A DNA stretch of 64,000 nucleotides from Branchipolynoe longqiensis. Its lineage: Eukaryota; Annelida; Polychaeta; Phyllodocida; Polynoidae. Within the stretch, counting starts at the first letter, position 1; every line of letters begins with the position of its first letter. The position numbers were made by a program, and so were the translations under genes. The notes under the pieces were generated by a model. The model did not search any database. It had not been told where the DNA came from and was given only the letters and a program-made list of their open reading frames with translations. The stretch lies in assembly GCA_030323885.1 (NCBI GenBank), contig CM059186.1, forward strand, positions 25,315,849 through 25,379,848, written 5' to 3'. Positions 32,255 to 43,539 of this stretch are shown here, in pieces.

Positions 32255-32660
32255 GTTGTTGGAGTTTTACGTCCTGGCAACATCTAACCTCATATCAGGA
32301 CATGCGCCGACTTGCGACAGTGCACACTCATCATGACTTAATAGTGCTGTTGGTTGGTTGTTGGAGTTTTAAGTCTTGACAACATCGAAGGACTTGTGAC
32401 AATGCGCACTCATGGTGACTTTATAATGCTGCCCTACTTTATAGTGCTGCCTTTATAGTGCTGCCTTATAGTGCTGCCACCATGACCAGGACCCAGACCA
32501 TGACCTGATATCCCACTCAATCACATTATCCTGACTCTGAGTCACCCAGTCCTTGCCCTATGCTATTAATGCTGAGGGTTCGAATGTGTGGGTTCGAATC
32601 CCACGATCTACTAAAACGGGAGACAGACAATCAACTCATTCGGTCATCCCGTCTGGTCGA
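32255..32660 (-). mobile_element. SINE family S inside another copy
   Basis: The 3' end starts twice, at about 32255 and again at 32352 (TGGTTGTTGGAGTTTTAAGT), so one copy is inserted in or duplicated within another. The head (CCACGATCTACTAAAACGGG, then ATTCGGTCATCCCGTCTGG) is type a. The body has a local repeat of TTTATAGTGCTGCC. Confidence 0.8.
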
Positions 32661-33291
32661 ATTGTAGAGCAGGCCTACTTTTCGATATATATTAGAATGT
32701 CTGGCATGGAACAGCAGGGTTTGAAAATCCAGACATGGTCTCAGAGTACTGCCATGGGTCCTGCCCTTGTTAGTCTTAATCCAGCATTGCAAAACTAAAA
32801 TTAATCATATAAAATGGCCTGTATTCCTGGTAAATATGATGCAGTGCTTTAAACAAATCTAATTACCATATTTGATATCAATATTGCACAGAAAAGATAA
32901 ACTTTTTTCCCCTTTGTGACTGGCACCCTACACATGATTCAATACACAGAGAACTCCACACCAGACAGCTTAGCCTGAAATGCTCGCTGCCGTAATTATA
33001 TTTTTTAATCTAGGATAGAGTTGAAATGAGTGCATCCTGTTATAATGAATGCCTATTAAATGATGTTTTAACACAGATTCTATTCCAGCGAACATAATCT
33101 ACAGACATCTGCAGAAAGACAGTTACAAGAACTAATCTCAATGCGAGGCGTTTCAATACTATTTCATCTTCATTGTGTCATTCTAAAATGATGCATAGCT
33201 CATTTTCTTGAAGATTTATACTGCCTATCATGGATAAGTCTGAATAGACTTGTTTTCCCCATTAGACAGTTTGTTGATAGAAAGCCCGAGT
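32661..33291. other. Unassigned
   Basis: No feature supported. Confidence 0.4.
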
Positions 33292-33510
33292 CTACACTTT
33301 TACCGACCCAAGGGATTTTTAACCTCCCACACCACATAGACATGGTATGAGAGCAACTGGCCTTTGATGACGCTGTAAGTTATACACAGCGGTGGAAATC
33401 CAAATTGGCAGAGATGGGGGGCATGGGGAATCGAACCACGGACCTTCAGATTAGGAGTCCGACCTGGAAAAAAGTCAGACACTCTAACCACTCTGCCACA
33501 GAGAACATAA
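33292..33510 (-). mobile_element. tRNA-derived SINE, another family
   Basis: On the minus strand: TCTGTGGCAGAGTGGTTAGA (A box), an extra-long middle with CGGACTCCTAATCTGAAGG (anticodon-loop-like CCT) and GTGGTTCGATTCCCC (B box). The ends cannot form an acceptor stem, so it is not a tRNA gene. The downstream TTTGGATTTCCACCGCTGTG block looks like a SINE body. Confidence 0.6.
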
Positions 33511-34189
33511 GTGCCAGAAACGCAGACTTGTGTATTGGCATTTGACGTTATCTAATTAGGAAAAAACTAAACAATTAAAATATCGCATTTGTCAATGGAA
33601 ATCATCCAAATTCACTGGAAGTCAAAATCCAATGGCCTAAATTAGTAAATGTCACTTGACAATTCATTGCCATGGAAAATAGACACTCATAATACAAGTA
33701 TCACTAATTATTTGTGTTATTATTACAAATTATTTGTGTTATTATTACAAATTATTTGTGTTATTATTACAAATATTAATATCCAATTTACTGATCATTT
33801 TGGCACATTGCAATTGAACTCAAAGAAATATATATTATGCTCATCATTTTTACTATAGAATCAAATAATAATTATTGCCATAGATTACTCAGTACAACTT
33901 AGTTTTGTATATCATCCCATATTGATCATGTGACTTTACCATCTATTCCTTACAATAATATTCTATGCATCTTAATGAAAGATTACTTAGAATGGACTAT
34001 TTAAGCTCAAACCCAGAAGTTCTCAGTTAGTCTGCCCAGCACCAATAGACTCCGAGTACCCTATGCGTATTAGTATTTGTCTGTGACGTCACAAAGGGAA
34101 CGGAAGGGTGGAGTTACATACGTCATAAGGCATACTCAAAACATTCAAATTTCTTTAAATGCTAGTACAGTTTCATTACTTTCCAAGTC
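33511..34189. other. Unassigned, with a small 22-bp tandem repeat
   Basis: ATTATTTGTGTTATTATTAC is repeated three times with period 22 at 33704-33771. A TGACGTCA (CRE-like) lies at 34083-34090. No gene seen. Confidence 0.5.
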
Positions 34190-34548
34190 AGACCAGACGA
34201 GATGGCTGAATGAGTTGAGCACCCGCCTGCTGTTTTGGGAGATCGGAGAATCCGAACTGATGGGTTCATGGATTCGAATGCTGGTCGAGTTAGCCCAATG
34301 ACTTAAAGATTTATACTTGTCGCTTCCTAGCCAGGCGCTCAGGATTATTAGGATAGGGCAAGGACTGGTTGGCTCAGTGTCAGGATAATGTGACTGAGTG
34401 GGATATCAGATCATGTGGTGTTGGTGGCCTGATCTCCCAATGGGGCAGCACTATAAAGTCATTATGAGTGTGCACTGTCACAAGTCGGTACCCATCCTGA
34501 TATGACCTTAGATGTTGCTAGGACGTAAAAACAACAACAAACAAAACT
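34190..34548 (+). mobile_element. SINE family S, head type a
   Basis: Near full length, GACCAGACGAGATGGCTGAA to AAACAACAACAAACAAAAC. Confidence 0.85.
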
Positions 34549-35027
34549 TTCCAATTCTGTAATATTCTCTCGCCTACATCACTGAGGACAATCATTAAGC
34601 TTGACCACCGAGATCTTAAACCATAGTTGGGCCCTAAAAGACTGGATGCCTCGAGAATAATTTCTTTCAAGCTATACAAATTATGACTAGTTTTATTTGA
34701 TCATAATAATTGTGAATAAGTAAAATTGTGTTGGTCATGTTACTGTCCCTCTAAGTTTAAGGTGACAAGATTGCCTTTTGATATATGGTTGGTAGTTGCT
34801 CACAAGTCATAAATGGTATTTTATAACAAGACAGAAAGGCAGTTGGCCCACTCCAATGAATCCCAATATTAGAACTCATTGGCTTCGACTGAGATTGGAA
34901 ATGCTAGACATCTTATATTTCACACACAGATTTCCAAGCTTCACAAGGATGCAGTGCTGATAGGGCAAAAATAAAGGAATCTGGATTAGTCTTTTAACTA
35001 GGCAATATATCAACTGGAAATCTGAGG
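34549..35027. other. Unassigned
   Basis: No frame or repeat supported. Confidence 0.4.
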
Positions 35028-35352
35028 TTGGTTGGTTGTTGGAGTTTTACATCCTGGCAACATCTAAGATCATATCAGGACAGGCACTGACTTATGACAG
35101 TGCGCAGTCATGGTGAGTTTATAGTGCTGCCCCATTGGGAGACTAGGTCGCCATGACTTAATATCACACTCAGTCACATTATCCTGACACTGAGCTAACC
35201 AGTCCTTTCCCTATCCTATTAATGTTGAGCACCAGGCTAGGAAGTGGCAAGTATCAATTTTGTAAGCCATTGCTTTGACTCAAACGGGAATCAAACTCCC
35301 GTTCTTCCACACAGGAAGCCTGTGCTCTACTGATTCTGCCACTGCATCCGGT
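35028..35352 (-). mobile_element. SINE family S, head type b
   Basis: Tail TTGGTTGGTTGTTGGAGTTT left, head TCTACTGATTCTGCCACTGC right. Confidence 0.85.
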
Positions 35353-35542
35353 TGAAATCTGAGGAGACAATGCATTGTGGCAATTTTCAATACACTGCCT
35401 ATGAATCATCGTCCACAGTAAAAGTACCGATAATAGAGGATCAGTTAGTATCACGTGACAGCCCATCTAAGAATATTAAAAGAATGCTACGAACTTTAAT
35501 GCATTAATAACCAATGCACACACATTCCCTAACAACGGGTAC

Positions 35543-35868
35543 CAGCCCCGGTGGCCGAATTGGTAGAGCGGAGACCTCCTATGCGGGAGATCAGGAGTTC
35601 AATTCCTGGTCGAATCAAACCAATGACTTAGAAAATTTATACTTGTCATTTCCTAGTTTGGCGCTCGGCATTAATAGGATAGGGCAAGGACTGGTTAGCC
35701 CAGTGTCAGGATAATGTGACTGAGTTGGATATCAGGTCATGGTGCTGCTGGCCTGATTTCCCAGTGGAGCAGCACTACAAAGTAACCATGATTGCGCACT
35801 GTCGGTACCCGCCCTGATATGACCTTAGATGTTGCCAGGACTTAAAACTCCAACAACCAACCAACCCT
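35543..35868 (+). mobile_element. SINE family S, head type b
   Basis: Head CCAGCCCCGGTGGCCGAATT, tail CCAACAACCAACCAACC. It faces the copy at 35028 in opposite orientation, 190 bp away, so the two can fold on each other. Confidence 0.85.
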
Positions 35869-36045
35869 AATGAAGGTATTCAGAGTTCTGCTGGTCCCCA
35901 TCACACCCATGGAAGCTGTGACTTGCCACGCCGGGTCGCAGCTTCAGTTTATATGGCAGAGGGTCTCTGGTGTGTAAGACACATACAGGAAGTAATATTT
36001 GATCTAATGTAAAATATTTTCTAATATATATATAAAGTAATATTT

Positions 36046-36288
36046 GAAGAGTTTGGGCGCAGAACCCCGTAAACGCCAATCCAAAAATTGATATAAATGT
36101 TGGAATTAAACCATTCAAGTTAAACAGTTTAATTGTTCACATTCCTACTCTTTGGTTCATTGCTCCATAATCATATCAACACGAGAAAAGTGGAATTACT
36201 GAGCATTAACATTATTTTCTGGTAAAAATATTTTATTTTTATTCAATGTTGAGATTGGCGTTTACGTGGTCTAGCGCCTCAACTCTTC
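36046..36288. mobile_element. MITE family M2, copy 2
   Basis: Ends GAAGAGTTTGGGCGCAGAAC and its inverse ...GCGCCTCAACTCTTC; interior matches 3361-3602 at about 75-80 percent by eye. Confidence 0.75.
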
Positions 36289-36465
36289 ATTTTATCTAAT
36301 GCAAAATATTGTCTAGGACAATGTCATTGCAATCTACATTAGAAGCTAATGTAGGGCAAGGGTCTTACAAACTTTGCATGTGGTTATAAGTGCAAAGTGG
36401 GTTTAAAGTATTAGGTATATAGTGAATGATAGGGCTGAGAGGGGATCCAACCCCAACTTCCGCTA

Positions 36466-36622
36466 TAATGTGACAGAGTGGGATATCGGGGCATGGTGCC
36501 GGTGCCGGTGACCTGATTTCCCAGTGGAGCAGCACTATAAAGTCGCCATGAGTGCGCAAGTCGGTACCCGTCCTGATATGACCTTAGATGTTGCTAGGAC
36601 GTAAAACAACAAAAAACTAACT
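36466..36622 (+). mobile_element. SINE family S, 3' half
   Basis: Starts within the body at ATAATGTGACAGAGTGGGAT and runs to TAAAACAACAAAAAACTAAC. Confidence 0.75.
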
Positions 36623-37059
36623 TCCAGTGTGTAAGCTGAAGCTGTGACCCGGTGTGCTGATTGGCAGTTTCAGTCTTTCCTTAGTGACCAGTGGAACCTT
36701 GGAACACCCATACTGGGCCCCTAGTCATACTAGACTGTGTGTGTGGGGGGTGAAACATACTACTGCATTGCACACTATTACACAGACCAGCAGAAAGTGT
36801 TGGGCTGGGAGGGACAACCAGCCCATTCATGGCTATGTCAACACACCAGGTCCCAGCTCCTGTCCTTCCTCAAAGACCCGCGAACAGTAACTCAGAAGAC
36901 AAGAATCTCGAGATGAATGACTGGTAGTGTCCCTATTATCGCCCACGTTCAATTTCTACTGTCAGAAACCGAGTTCATACATATGTAACATTGCATCTTG
37001 TGCAAATATGACTAACATACTAAAATAATTACAAAATCGCTTGTAATATTACCTTTTAT
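36623..37059. other. Unassigned
   Basis: No feature supported. Confidence 0.4.
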
Positions 37060-37412
37060 TTCTTGCATAGTCCAAACAGGTTTGAGTTTCTGTCATTTTC
37101 TGAGATAAATATATTAAACTGATTGTTATAATCTATCTTACTTTAGTTTGAAGTAACATATTTTAAATGGCTAACTTTTGAGATATTTGAAGTGCAAACA
37201 TCTCAAATTAGTTTTGGCAAGCATTCCAAAACTATGATCCCATAGGCTTCTACAGTAACATATTCTAATTAATTGACTCCATATTCCCTTCTATGTGGCA
37301 ATAAATGCTTAATAAGTGCATCAGTATCTAAATTAGATATGTAGAATCAATTCTAGATGATCATTTTGGTTTTGAAAATGTGACGCTTCATCGGACTATG
37401 CAGCTTTAAAGC
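37060..37412. mobile_element. MITE family M1, near-complete copy
   Basis: Contains the family interior (TTTCTGTCATTTTCTGAGAT, TTTAGTTTGAAGTAAC, TTGGCAAGCATTCCAAAACT) and ends CATCGGACTATGCAGCTTTA. The left terminal repeat is worn (ATAGTCCAAACAGG). Other copies are at 51615 and 53867. Confidence 0.7.
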
Positions 37413-38541
37413 AACTATACTGGCTACCTATTTAACTGCTTGTCACGCGATACATTTCATTTGAGACTCTAGAACATGTGAATCGATCAAATAAATATAT
37501 TAAAAAATAGGAACCAACTCCTGTCAGACACAGAAATTCCTTTTTATCCAAGCAGCTGTCTTCTTCTAGCAGGCCCTGTTAGAAGATTCAGCTGTCGTGA
37601 TCCTATTGCTGTAAATGATGACAAGCGAACATACAACTTAGTCTGTCCAACCCACGTCACTCCCATTGTTGTTTTCTTTCCCTTTGTGAAGGTTGAAATT
37701 TCCACTGTGTTTCCGACAGGGAGACTCAGCGCAAATGAGGTATTTTGTGCTATTTCCCTGTGAGCAGTAAATCAATCATGGTATTTCTTTGACTAGGAAG
37801 GGAAGATTGTGAATGTAATAAATTTAAATGCAACAAGTACGTCACGACGATTGGGTGGGCGGGGGGGTGGGGGGTGTCTGTTAAATCGCACCAAGCATGA
37901 CAATAGACTACATCACGGTTCCGACTGCGCATGCGCCGAAAACGGCCTTGGGAGCAAAGCAAGGGTGTACGGCCATTGAGTTTGCATATACACGCATTGA
38001 AAAACGTCAGTTATATTCAAAATTAATAGAAATCCCAAACCCCTAACCTTATCAATTTAACATAATCTTTTTGTTAAACCTGTTTTCTATATCTGTTCCA
38101 AGCGGTTTGTGCCTAGGTGGTGTGGTTTTAGCAATATTTTACTTTTTCTGTATGGAGATTACTCACTGCCATTGACAATGCATTGAGTACTCTGGCTGTG
38201 GCTCTAACACTAGTCTGAGTGCCTAGATCTTTCTAAATCTAAATGCACATGGCATAAGATATGCTGATTATATTGATGTAAATGCAATGCTAGATAAAAG
38301 ATTAATATCTTAATTTATTATATATATATTTTTACTTAGTATTTTATGTTTCAAACAAGAGCTGAGATGAGCTGAAACCAGCACATTTCATTGCTGCACC
38401 CAGTGTATTAGCATGTGCCATGTGCTTTTGGGGGGGTTGTTTTGCTCTGACCCTTCCCACAATGCACCGCGCCGCTGGAACCGTGATGTAGTCTATCAGG
38501 TGGCAAGTGTTTAGATGAATGCTACTTAGGTGTGTGTGTGT
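37413..38541. other. Unassigned; one NRF-1-like site
   Basis: CTGCGCATGCGCC at about 37925-37937 is an NRF-1-like palindrome followed by GAAAACGGCC. No exon was recognised beside it. The rest is AT-rich without support for a gene. Confidence 0.35.
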
Positions 38542-38558
38542 GGGGGGGGGGGGGGGGG
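38542..38558. repeat. G17 homopolymer
   Basis: Seventeen G after a (GT)n tract; length is likely to be unreliable in any assembly. Confidence 0.85.
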
Positions 38559-38640
38559 TTATTAACAAAATATGTTTTAAAGAGATTATAGGTTAATTAC
38601 AAGATTTTATCTTTAAGAGATTATAGGTTAATTGAAAGAT

Positions 38641-38800
38641 TATATTTTAAAGAGATTATAGGTTAATTAAAAGATTTTATTTTTAAGAGATATATTCTTT
38701 TTCTTGAATTCCAAGACATAAATATAGTAATACTGTAATAGGCTGCATTCATCTCACCAAGCAAGTGTCCACACACGCACGCACACACGCACACACAAAG
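38641..38800. repeat. Long direct duplication flanking a SINE, left copy
   Basis: This 160-bp segment (from TATATTTTAAAGAGATTATA to the CACACAAAG end) returns at 39138-39327 with two substitutions and a longer CA run. The SINE lies exactly between. Its first part also belongs to a small 34-bp tandem array beginning at 38574. Confidence 0.85.
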
Positions 38801-39134
38801 ACCAGACGGGATGGCCGAATGAGTTAGAGCGTCCGTCTCCCGTGCTGGTAGATCGTGGGTTCGAGTCCCGGTCGAGTCAAACCAATGACTTTAAAATTGA
38901 TACTTGTCGCTTCCTAGCCAGGCGCTCAGCATTATTAGGATAGGGCAAGGACTGGTGTGCTCAATGTCAGGATAATGTGACTGAGTGGGATATCAGGTCA
39001 TGGTGCCGGCGGCCTGGTTTCCCAGTGGGACAGCACTATAAAGTTGCCATGAGTGCACACTGTCACAAGTCGGTACCCGTCCTGATATGACCTTAGATGT
39101 TGCTAGGACGTAAAACAACAACAAAAAACAACAA
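38801..39134 (+). mobile_element. SINE family S, head type a
   Basis: Near full length, ACCAGACGGGATGGCCGAAT to ACAACAACAAAAAACAAC, sitting between two copies of the flanking duplication. Confidence 0.85.
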
Positions 39135-39137
39135 CAT

Positions 39138-39291
39138 TATATTTTAAAGAGATTATAGGTTAATTAAAAGATTTTATTTTTAAGAGATAAATTCTTTTTC
39201 TTGAATTCCAAGACATAAATATAGTAATACTGTAATAGGCTGCATTCATCTCACCAGGCAAGTGTCCACACACGCACGCACACACGCGCAC

Positions 39292-39326
<35 letters not shown>

Positions 39327-39327
39327 G
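39138..39327. repeat. Long direct duplication flanking a SINE, right copy
   Basis: Matches 38641-38800; the CA/CG dinucleotide part has expanded to about 60 bases before the shared CAAAG end. Confidence 0.85.
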
Positions 39328-39504
39328 AGGTAGGCATAGGCAGACTGATTGTATCAGTAATCCAGATAGTCCAATGCTTATGACGTTTATATACGAATGG
39401 CAGGAAGGTGGGTTCGAGATCCTCTATACGCATTCTGTCTCATGATTTTAACACTTTACGACATTGGTACCATGACCAGGGTGCTGTACACACTGCATGG
39501 TTTG
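39328..39504 (+). repeat. tRNA-like repeat fragment
   Basis: Has GGTGGGTTCGAGATCC (B-box-like) at about 39408 after TAGGCATAGGCAGACTGATTG. Probably a SINE of another family; the end is not clear. Confidence 0.35.
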
Positions 39505-40193
39505 TTGATGATTGATTGATTGATTGATTGGTGGTTTCTCTACACCGTGTCGGCAGCATAGGCCATATTCACGGCGAGAATTGTTTGTTTTTTATTCAAC
39601 CATCGCCTTTACATATAATGTAAAAGCATACAATCAATTATGGGTCAATAGACACTTATGAATTTTTAAAAGCTCACAATCATATAATTCAATAAAATAG
39701 ATGAAAGAATTAATTGATAAAAATTATTTTAATGAACTATATGAGGTGGTAAAGACCAGCTGCCCTCAAAAAGGCTAAAATGTCTTCTTGTTTTACTTTA
39801 GTAAAAAGGTCATGCATGCTGTTTGCAGTGTAAAATTGTTGGCGCAGTGCCATAAAATCGACACAGCTTAGTCAAATGTGCTTGACTGTCAGTGGGGACT
39901 AATACCAATACATTCAGGGGGAGGGTCCCTCTTGAGCAGGAAAACGTGTGTTAGACACGAGTGGCAAATACGGCAGCGGCTGAGGACCACTTGGGCCCGC
40001 CAACCCCCAACATGAGATTGCGGTGGTTTTCCCACAGCCTGTTCAATTTCATGCAATTTGTTGACGTTTTCATCCCACTCATTTTGCCATTTGGATTTGA
40101 TGTGGGTGGCTATTAGTGGTTTCAGATCAGAGTGGAGTAAAACCAGTCCGTGCATATATGTGGTAGTATGCACGAGGTAAATGTCTGGCTAAG
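39505..40193 (-). pseudogene. Non-LTR retrotransposon 3' end (Jockey/I-type C-terminus)
   Basis: The minus-strand frame 40173-39889 contains KWQNEWDENVNKLHEI and then VVLSRCRICHSCLTHVFLLK with PPPEC, the C-terminal block after RNase H in Jockey/I-like LINEs (usual form RLRIGHTxLTHxxLL...PPxC). Further on PLTVKHI is followed by TGA, and after one more frame change the end reads EDILAFLRAAGLYHLI with a stop near 39741. The 3' end has an (AATC)n tail at about 39508-39532. A 5'-truncated, mutated copy. Confidence 0.75.
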
Positions 40194-40215
40194 AGGGAAG
40201 GGGAGGATGATTGTC

Positions 40216-40540
40216 GTTTGTTTATTGGGGTTATATATCTTGGCAACATCTAATGATATATCAGGATGGGTGTACACCGACTTGTGACTGTACACTTATA
40301 GTGACTTTATAGTGCTGCACCATTGGGAGACCAGGCCACGGGCACCATGACCAGGTTTCCACACTAAAGTAAAATTATCCTGATACCGAGCTGACCAGCC
40401 CTGGCTATATCCTAGTAATGCTAAGCGTCAGGCTAGGTGGTGACAAATATAAATTGTCTAAGTCATTGGTTTGACTCAGCCGGGATTCGAATTCTTGACC
40501 TGCCCCAGAAGCCCGCACTGTAGGCCATCAGATTAGAAAT
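40216..40540 (-). mobile_element. SINE family S, head type b
   Basis: Tail GTTTGTTTATTGGGGTTATA (diverged) on the left, head near AGAAGCCCGCACTGTAGGCC on the right. Confidence 0.75.
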
Positions 40541-40707
40541 ATTCCAGTGCATCATGCTATTAGACCAAACTTGATGTGAAGCAGTGTAATACTGATATAT
40601 ACCACACACAATAAGACACTATTTAGTGAATAAATAAACCGACGTACTTATTCAGTTTAATTACTTTTATTCTGGAATATTACATCCATATAACAATACT
40701 AGAGATC

Positions 40708-40842
40708 AGGAATCTCCCAGGCTACGTGGTTGAATCACCAATGGTAGAAACATTTGAGAGAAGGCTTGATAGACATTGGAGAGGACACCCACAATTATAT
40801 GACTTCAGGGCACCATCGACCTCCATGTGTGCAAACAAATAA
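40708..40842 (+). pseudogene. LINE RT C-terminal remnant
   Basis: The plus frame reads RNLPGYVVESPMVETFERRL, then DRHWRGHPQLYDF, and ends with TAA at 40840-40842. LPxxVVxAPxxxxFKxRLDxxW is the usual last segment of CR1/L2-like reverse transcriptases. Only about 45 residues remain. Confidence 0.7.
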
Positions 40843-40944
40843 GTTCTTTTTTGCCATAATGAGCTGGCATTAGAGGCCATAGATCAGCCAGAAGAGGATC
40901 TCTAAGTTAATCTGTCAGTACCTAATGGCTTGAAGCTATAATTA

Positions 40945-41575
40945 CATTGCATACTTCTCCTGTGGTTATACTATGTGTATAATCTATCATTCTTCACAAT
41001 GCATCGTAACAATGCATTTCCTCATTTAGATTATGAATATCACAAAACAATCACATATTTCTCCTGTGAATATACAATGTATAAAGTTAGGCTACGCTCT
41101 GGAAGACAAAGAACAACATGGGTATGAGTTGATCAGTTTAATACTAGTCTCTGGCTAGGCTAACTGCCTAACCGGTTACAAAGCTTGAAAACCCGGTGCG
41201 AACTGGCCGAATGGAAGGGCGCAGGGCACGAACACGTGGTGGCGCTGCAGTAGCAGGCGTAGGGATCGATCCCATCAGGACATATTAGGCCAAACCAACT
41301 TAATTTTTGTTGTACACACGAATAACCTACTGGGCAGTAATAATTCAAACAATAATCGGAGGTGAGCCGCTCCGCCTTTTTATACATTGATAAGTGATTA
41401 GCCTATCTATATAATCTATCATGCTTCACAATACATTGCAATAATGCATTGCTCGATTTAGCTCTGCACATCATAAACCTATAGCATATTTCTCCCGTAA
41501 TTATACAATGTGTATAATCATTGTTCACAGCACATTGTAATAATAATAATACATCGCTCGAATTAGCTATACTAC
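40945..41575. repeat. Tandem repeat of about 104 bp, interrupted
   Basis: Units carry CATATTTCTCCTGTGAATAT, then TCTATCATTCTTCACAATGC and ATTGCAATAATGCATTGCTC. Starts are at about 40950, 41054 and 41482. A 310-bp segment (41086-41395) with unrelated sequence interrupts the array. Confidence 0.65.
41160..41387 (-). CDS. Cys-rich 75-residue frame, unrecognised
   Basis: The frame has nine Cys in 75 residues: DYCLNYYCPVGYSC, then GLICPDGIDPYACYC and TTCSCP. The spacing of Cys with CPxGYxC and CxCxxxxCxC reminds of small extracellular disulfide domains, but I match it to no family. The ATG overlaps a TATAAAAAG sequence, so the true start or a splice acceptor is unclear, and there is no signal peptide. 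It may be a single exon, or chance. It lies inside the segment that interrupts a tandem repeat. Confidence 0.2.
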   Translation of the reverse strand: MYKKAERLTSDYCLNYYCPVGYSCVQQKLSWFGLICPDGIDPYACYCSATTCSCPAPFHSASSHRVFKLCNRLGS

Positions 41576-41870
41576 AAGGATGAAAGTGGTCTCTGGTAAA
41601 TAAAAAAAAAGCGGAAATATATGCCTAAAACGCGGATATTCTCCCGTAGGCTTAACACTGTCAGGGAATCGCAAAAATTCCCGGCAGTCAGGCTTCATAC
41701 ATAGCACTGATAGTGCTGCGGCATGTTAACAACATATTAGCATATGCTGATAGTGTTGCAGCGTTTGAGCAACGCATTAGTATATAATGCTAGTGCTGTG
41801 GGATTGCAGTAGTATAAAAATCGACGAAATCCGCGAAATCGCAGAGATCTTCCATCCCTGTTAATACACA
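41576..41870. mobile_element. Possible MITE with GGGATGGAAGATCTC-like ends
   Basis: AAGGATGAAAGTGGTCTCTG at the left resembles the inverse of GCAGAGATCTTCCATCCCTG at the right. The middle has two related stretches, CTGATAGTGCTGCGGCATGT and CTGATAGTGTTGCAGCGTTT. Confidence 0.5.
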
Positions 41871-41887
41871 TAAAACTATAAAAAGAA

Positions 41888-42215
41888 AGCTTGTTTTATT
41901 TAACGAGGCATCTAGAGCACATTGGTTTTCACCATCGGCTATTGGATATCAAACATATGGTCATTCTGACATATTTCTTTGGAGGAAACCCGGTTCCGCC
42001 ACATTGGCTACTCTTTCCAATAAGCAGCAAGGGTTCTTTTATATGCACTTCCCCACAGACAGGACAGACAGCACATATCACAGCCTTTGATGAACCAGTT
42101 GTGGACCACTGGTTGGAACGGAAGATAGCCCAAACTGCAAATGGCTCCACTGAGAAGGATCGATCGGATCATAAAAGTATAGACATTATTTGTCCTGATC
42201 AGAATTTTCTATGAG
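41888..42215 (+). mobile_element. Mollusc-type dispersed repeat V, copy 2
   Basis: Best copy in the window: TTGTTTTATTTAACGAGGCA, GAGCACATTGG, CGGCTATTGGATATCAAACA, then the AGCAAGGGTTCTTTTATATG and CCACAGACAGGACAG blocks, to TTGGAACGGAAGATAGCCCA. A 107-codon frame across it is not a gene, since it is not open in the other copies. Confidence 0.7.
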
Positions 42216-42804
42216 TGCACACGCCCCGCTCCGTGAGACAACCATAGCCCAACCAGTCAATTGTTCGCCATATCACAACCTATATGCTGCTATACAAGGC
42301 TGAAAGACTCTGGCAATATTGAAGCGCAACATTATCCCACCTGTCAGACGACGGCACCTCTGTGATGAACTCAATTCTAAAGGCTCCCAAGCAGTAGTCC
42401 CACCACCAGATTGACAAGCTCCATTTCTGCTGACAGTCTCATTCAAAACTCGCGCGAACTAACTTCCCTCCCTTTCTGTGGATCTGTATATGTGTAAGGG
42501 TGGGGGGAGGGGGAAGGGGAGGTGGAGCCCAGACAATACAGTCCGCGAGGGAAATGAGGACTACCTTTTTTTGGCTTCTTTTTGTTGGGGGAGGGGGATG
42601 GGGGGTGGGTGTAAGGAGAAGCGCCTAAAGGCCTGCAATGCTGAGTGGATGGGTCTGCCATTTCCAGCGTAATATTTCAGGCGACCCCCCCCCTCCTCCT
42701 ACATCCACACCACCACCCCACACCACCCCCACCCCCGCCCCCACCCAAACCCTCACATTACCAACAACACCGGAGTGTACAAAACATATATGTTCGCCGC
42801 TCTC
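42216..42804. other. Unassigned; C-rich stretch
   Basis: A C/A-rich run CACCACCCCACACCACCCCC lies at about 42690-42760. Otherwise no feature. Confidence 0.4.
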
Positions 42805-42831
42805 TTCTGTGTGTGTGTGTGTCTATGTGTA

Positions 42832-42900
<69 letters not shown>

Positions 42901-42955
42901 GTGTGTAGGTTGTAGGTGTGTGTGTGTATGCACGCGTTTGTGTGTGCGTGTGTGA
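42805..42955. repeat. Long (GT)n microsatellite
   Basis: About 90 bases of nearly pure GT, then GTAGGTGT variants. Confidence 0.95.
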
Positions 42956-42973
42956 AAGAAAGAAAGTAAGAAA

Positions 42974-43039
<66 letters not shown>

Positions 43040-43293
43040 AAAAAGATGAGAGCGAGACACAAGCAGAAAGAGAATCGGGGAGAGAAAGGAGGAGGTGAGG
43101 GTAGGGAGAGATAAGGAGAGAGGGGAGAGCGGGGTAGAGAGCGGGAGAGCGCGGGGAAGAGAGCGGGAGAGAGAGCGGGAGAGAGAGAGCGGGATAGATA
43201 GGGCGGAAGAGAGAGAGCTGGAGAGAGAGAGCGGGAGAAAGAGCGGGAGAGAGAGCGGGAGAAAGAGCGGGAGAGTGAGCGGGAGAGAGAGCA
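42956..43293. repeat. Polypurine tract: (GAAA)n then (GAGAGCGG)n
   Basis: (AAAG)n at 42954-43040, then about 240 bases of GAGAGCGGGAGAGAGA units. The plus strand is almost all purine over 330 bases. Confidence 0.95.
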
Positions 43294-43302
43294 TTAGCCA
43301 AC

Positions 43303-43472
43303 CAATCCTTTCCCTAACCTAATAATGCCTAGCACCTGGCTAGGTAGCAACAAGTATAAATTTGTATGTCATTGGTTTGACTCGACCAGGGTTCAAACCC
43401 GTGGGTTCGAATCCCACGATCTACCAAAACGGGAGATCGACGCTCAACTCATTCGGCCATCCCGCCTGGAGT
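43303..43472 (-). mobile_element. SINE family S, 5' half, head type a
   Basis: Holds the head (ATTCGGCCATCCCGCCTGG) and the first part of the body, ending at the polypurine tract, where GCATTAGCCAACCAATCCTT joins it. Confidence 0.8.
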
Positions 43473-43539
43473 CCATCGAATGCTGCCGACTTTGCCATCT
43501 CAATTAACGCTTTTCTCGCCGAACTCTCAAACACATTAA

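Noticed and set aside
33423..33507. tRNA-Arg(CCT) gene with intron
   Set aside because: No acceptor stem; long insertion in the anticodon arm; embedded in SINE-like sequence.
42753..43301. 178-182 codon minus-strand frames (Leu/Phe/Ser and His/Thr repeats)
   Set aside because: Translations of the GAAA/GAGAGCGG and GT microsatellites.
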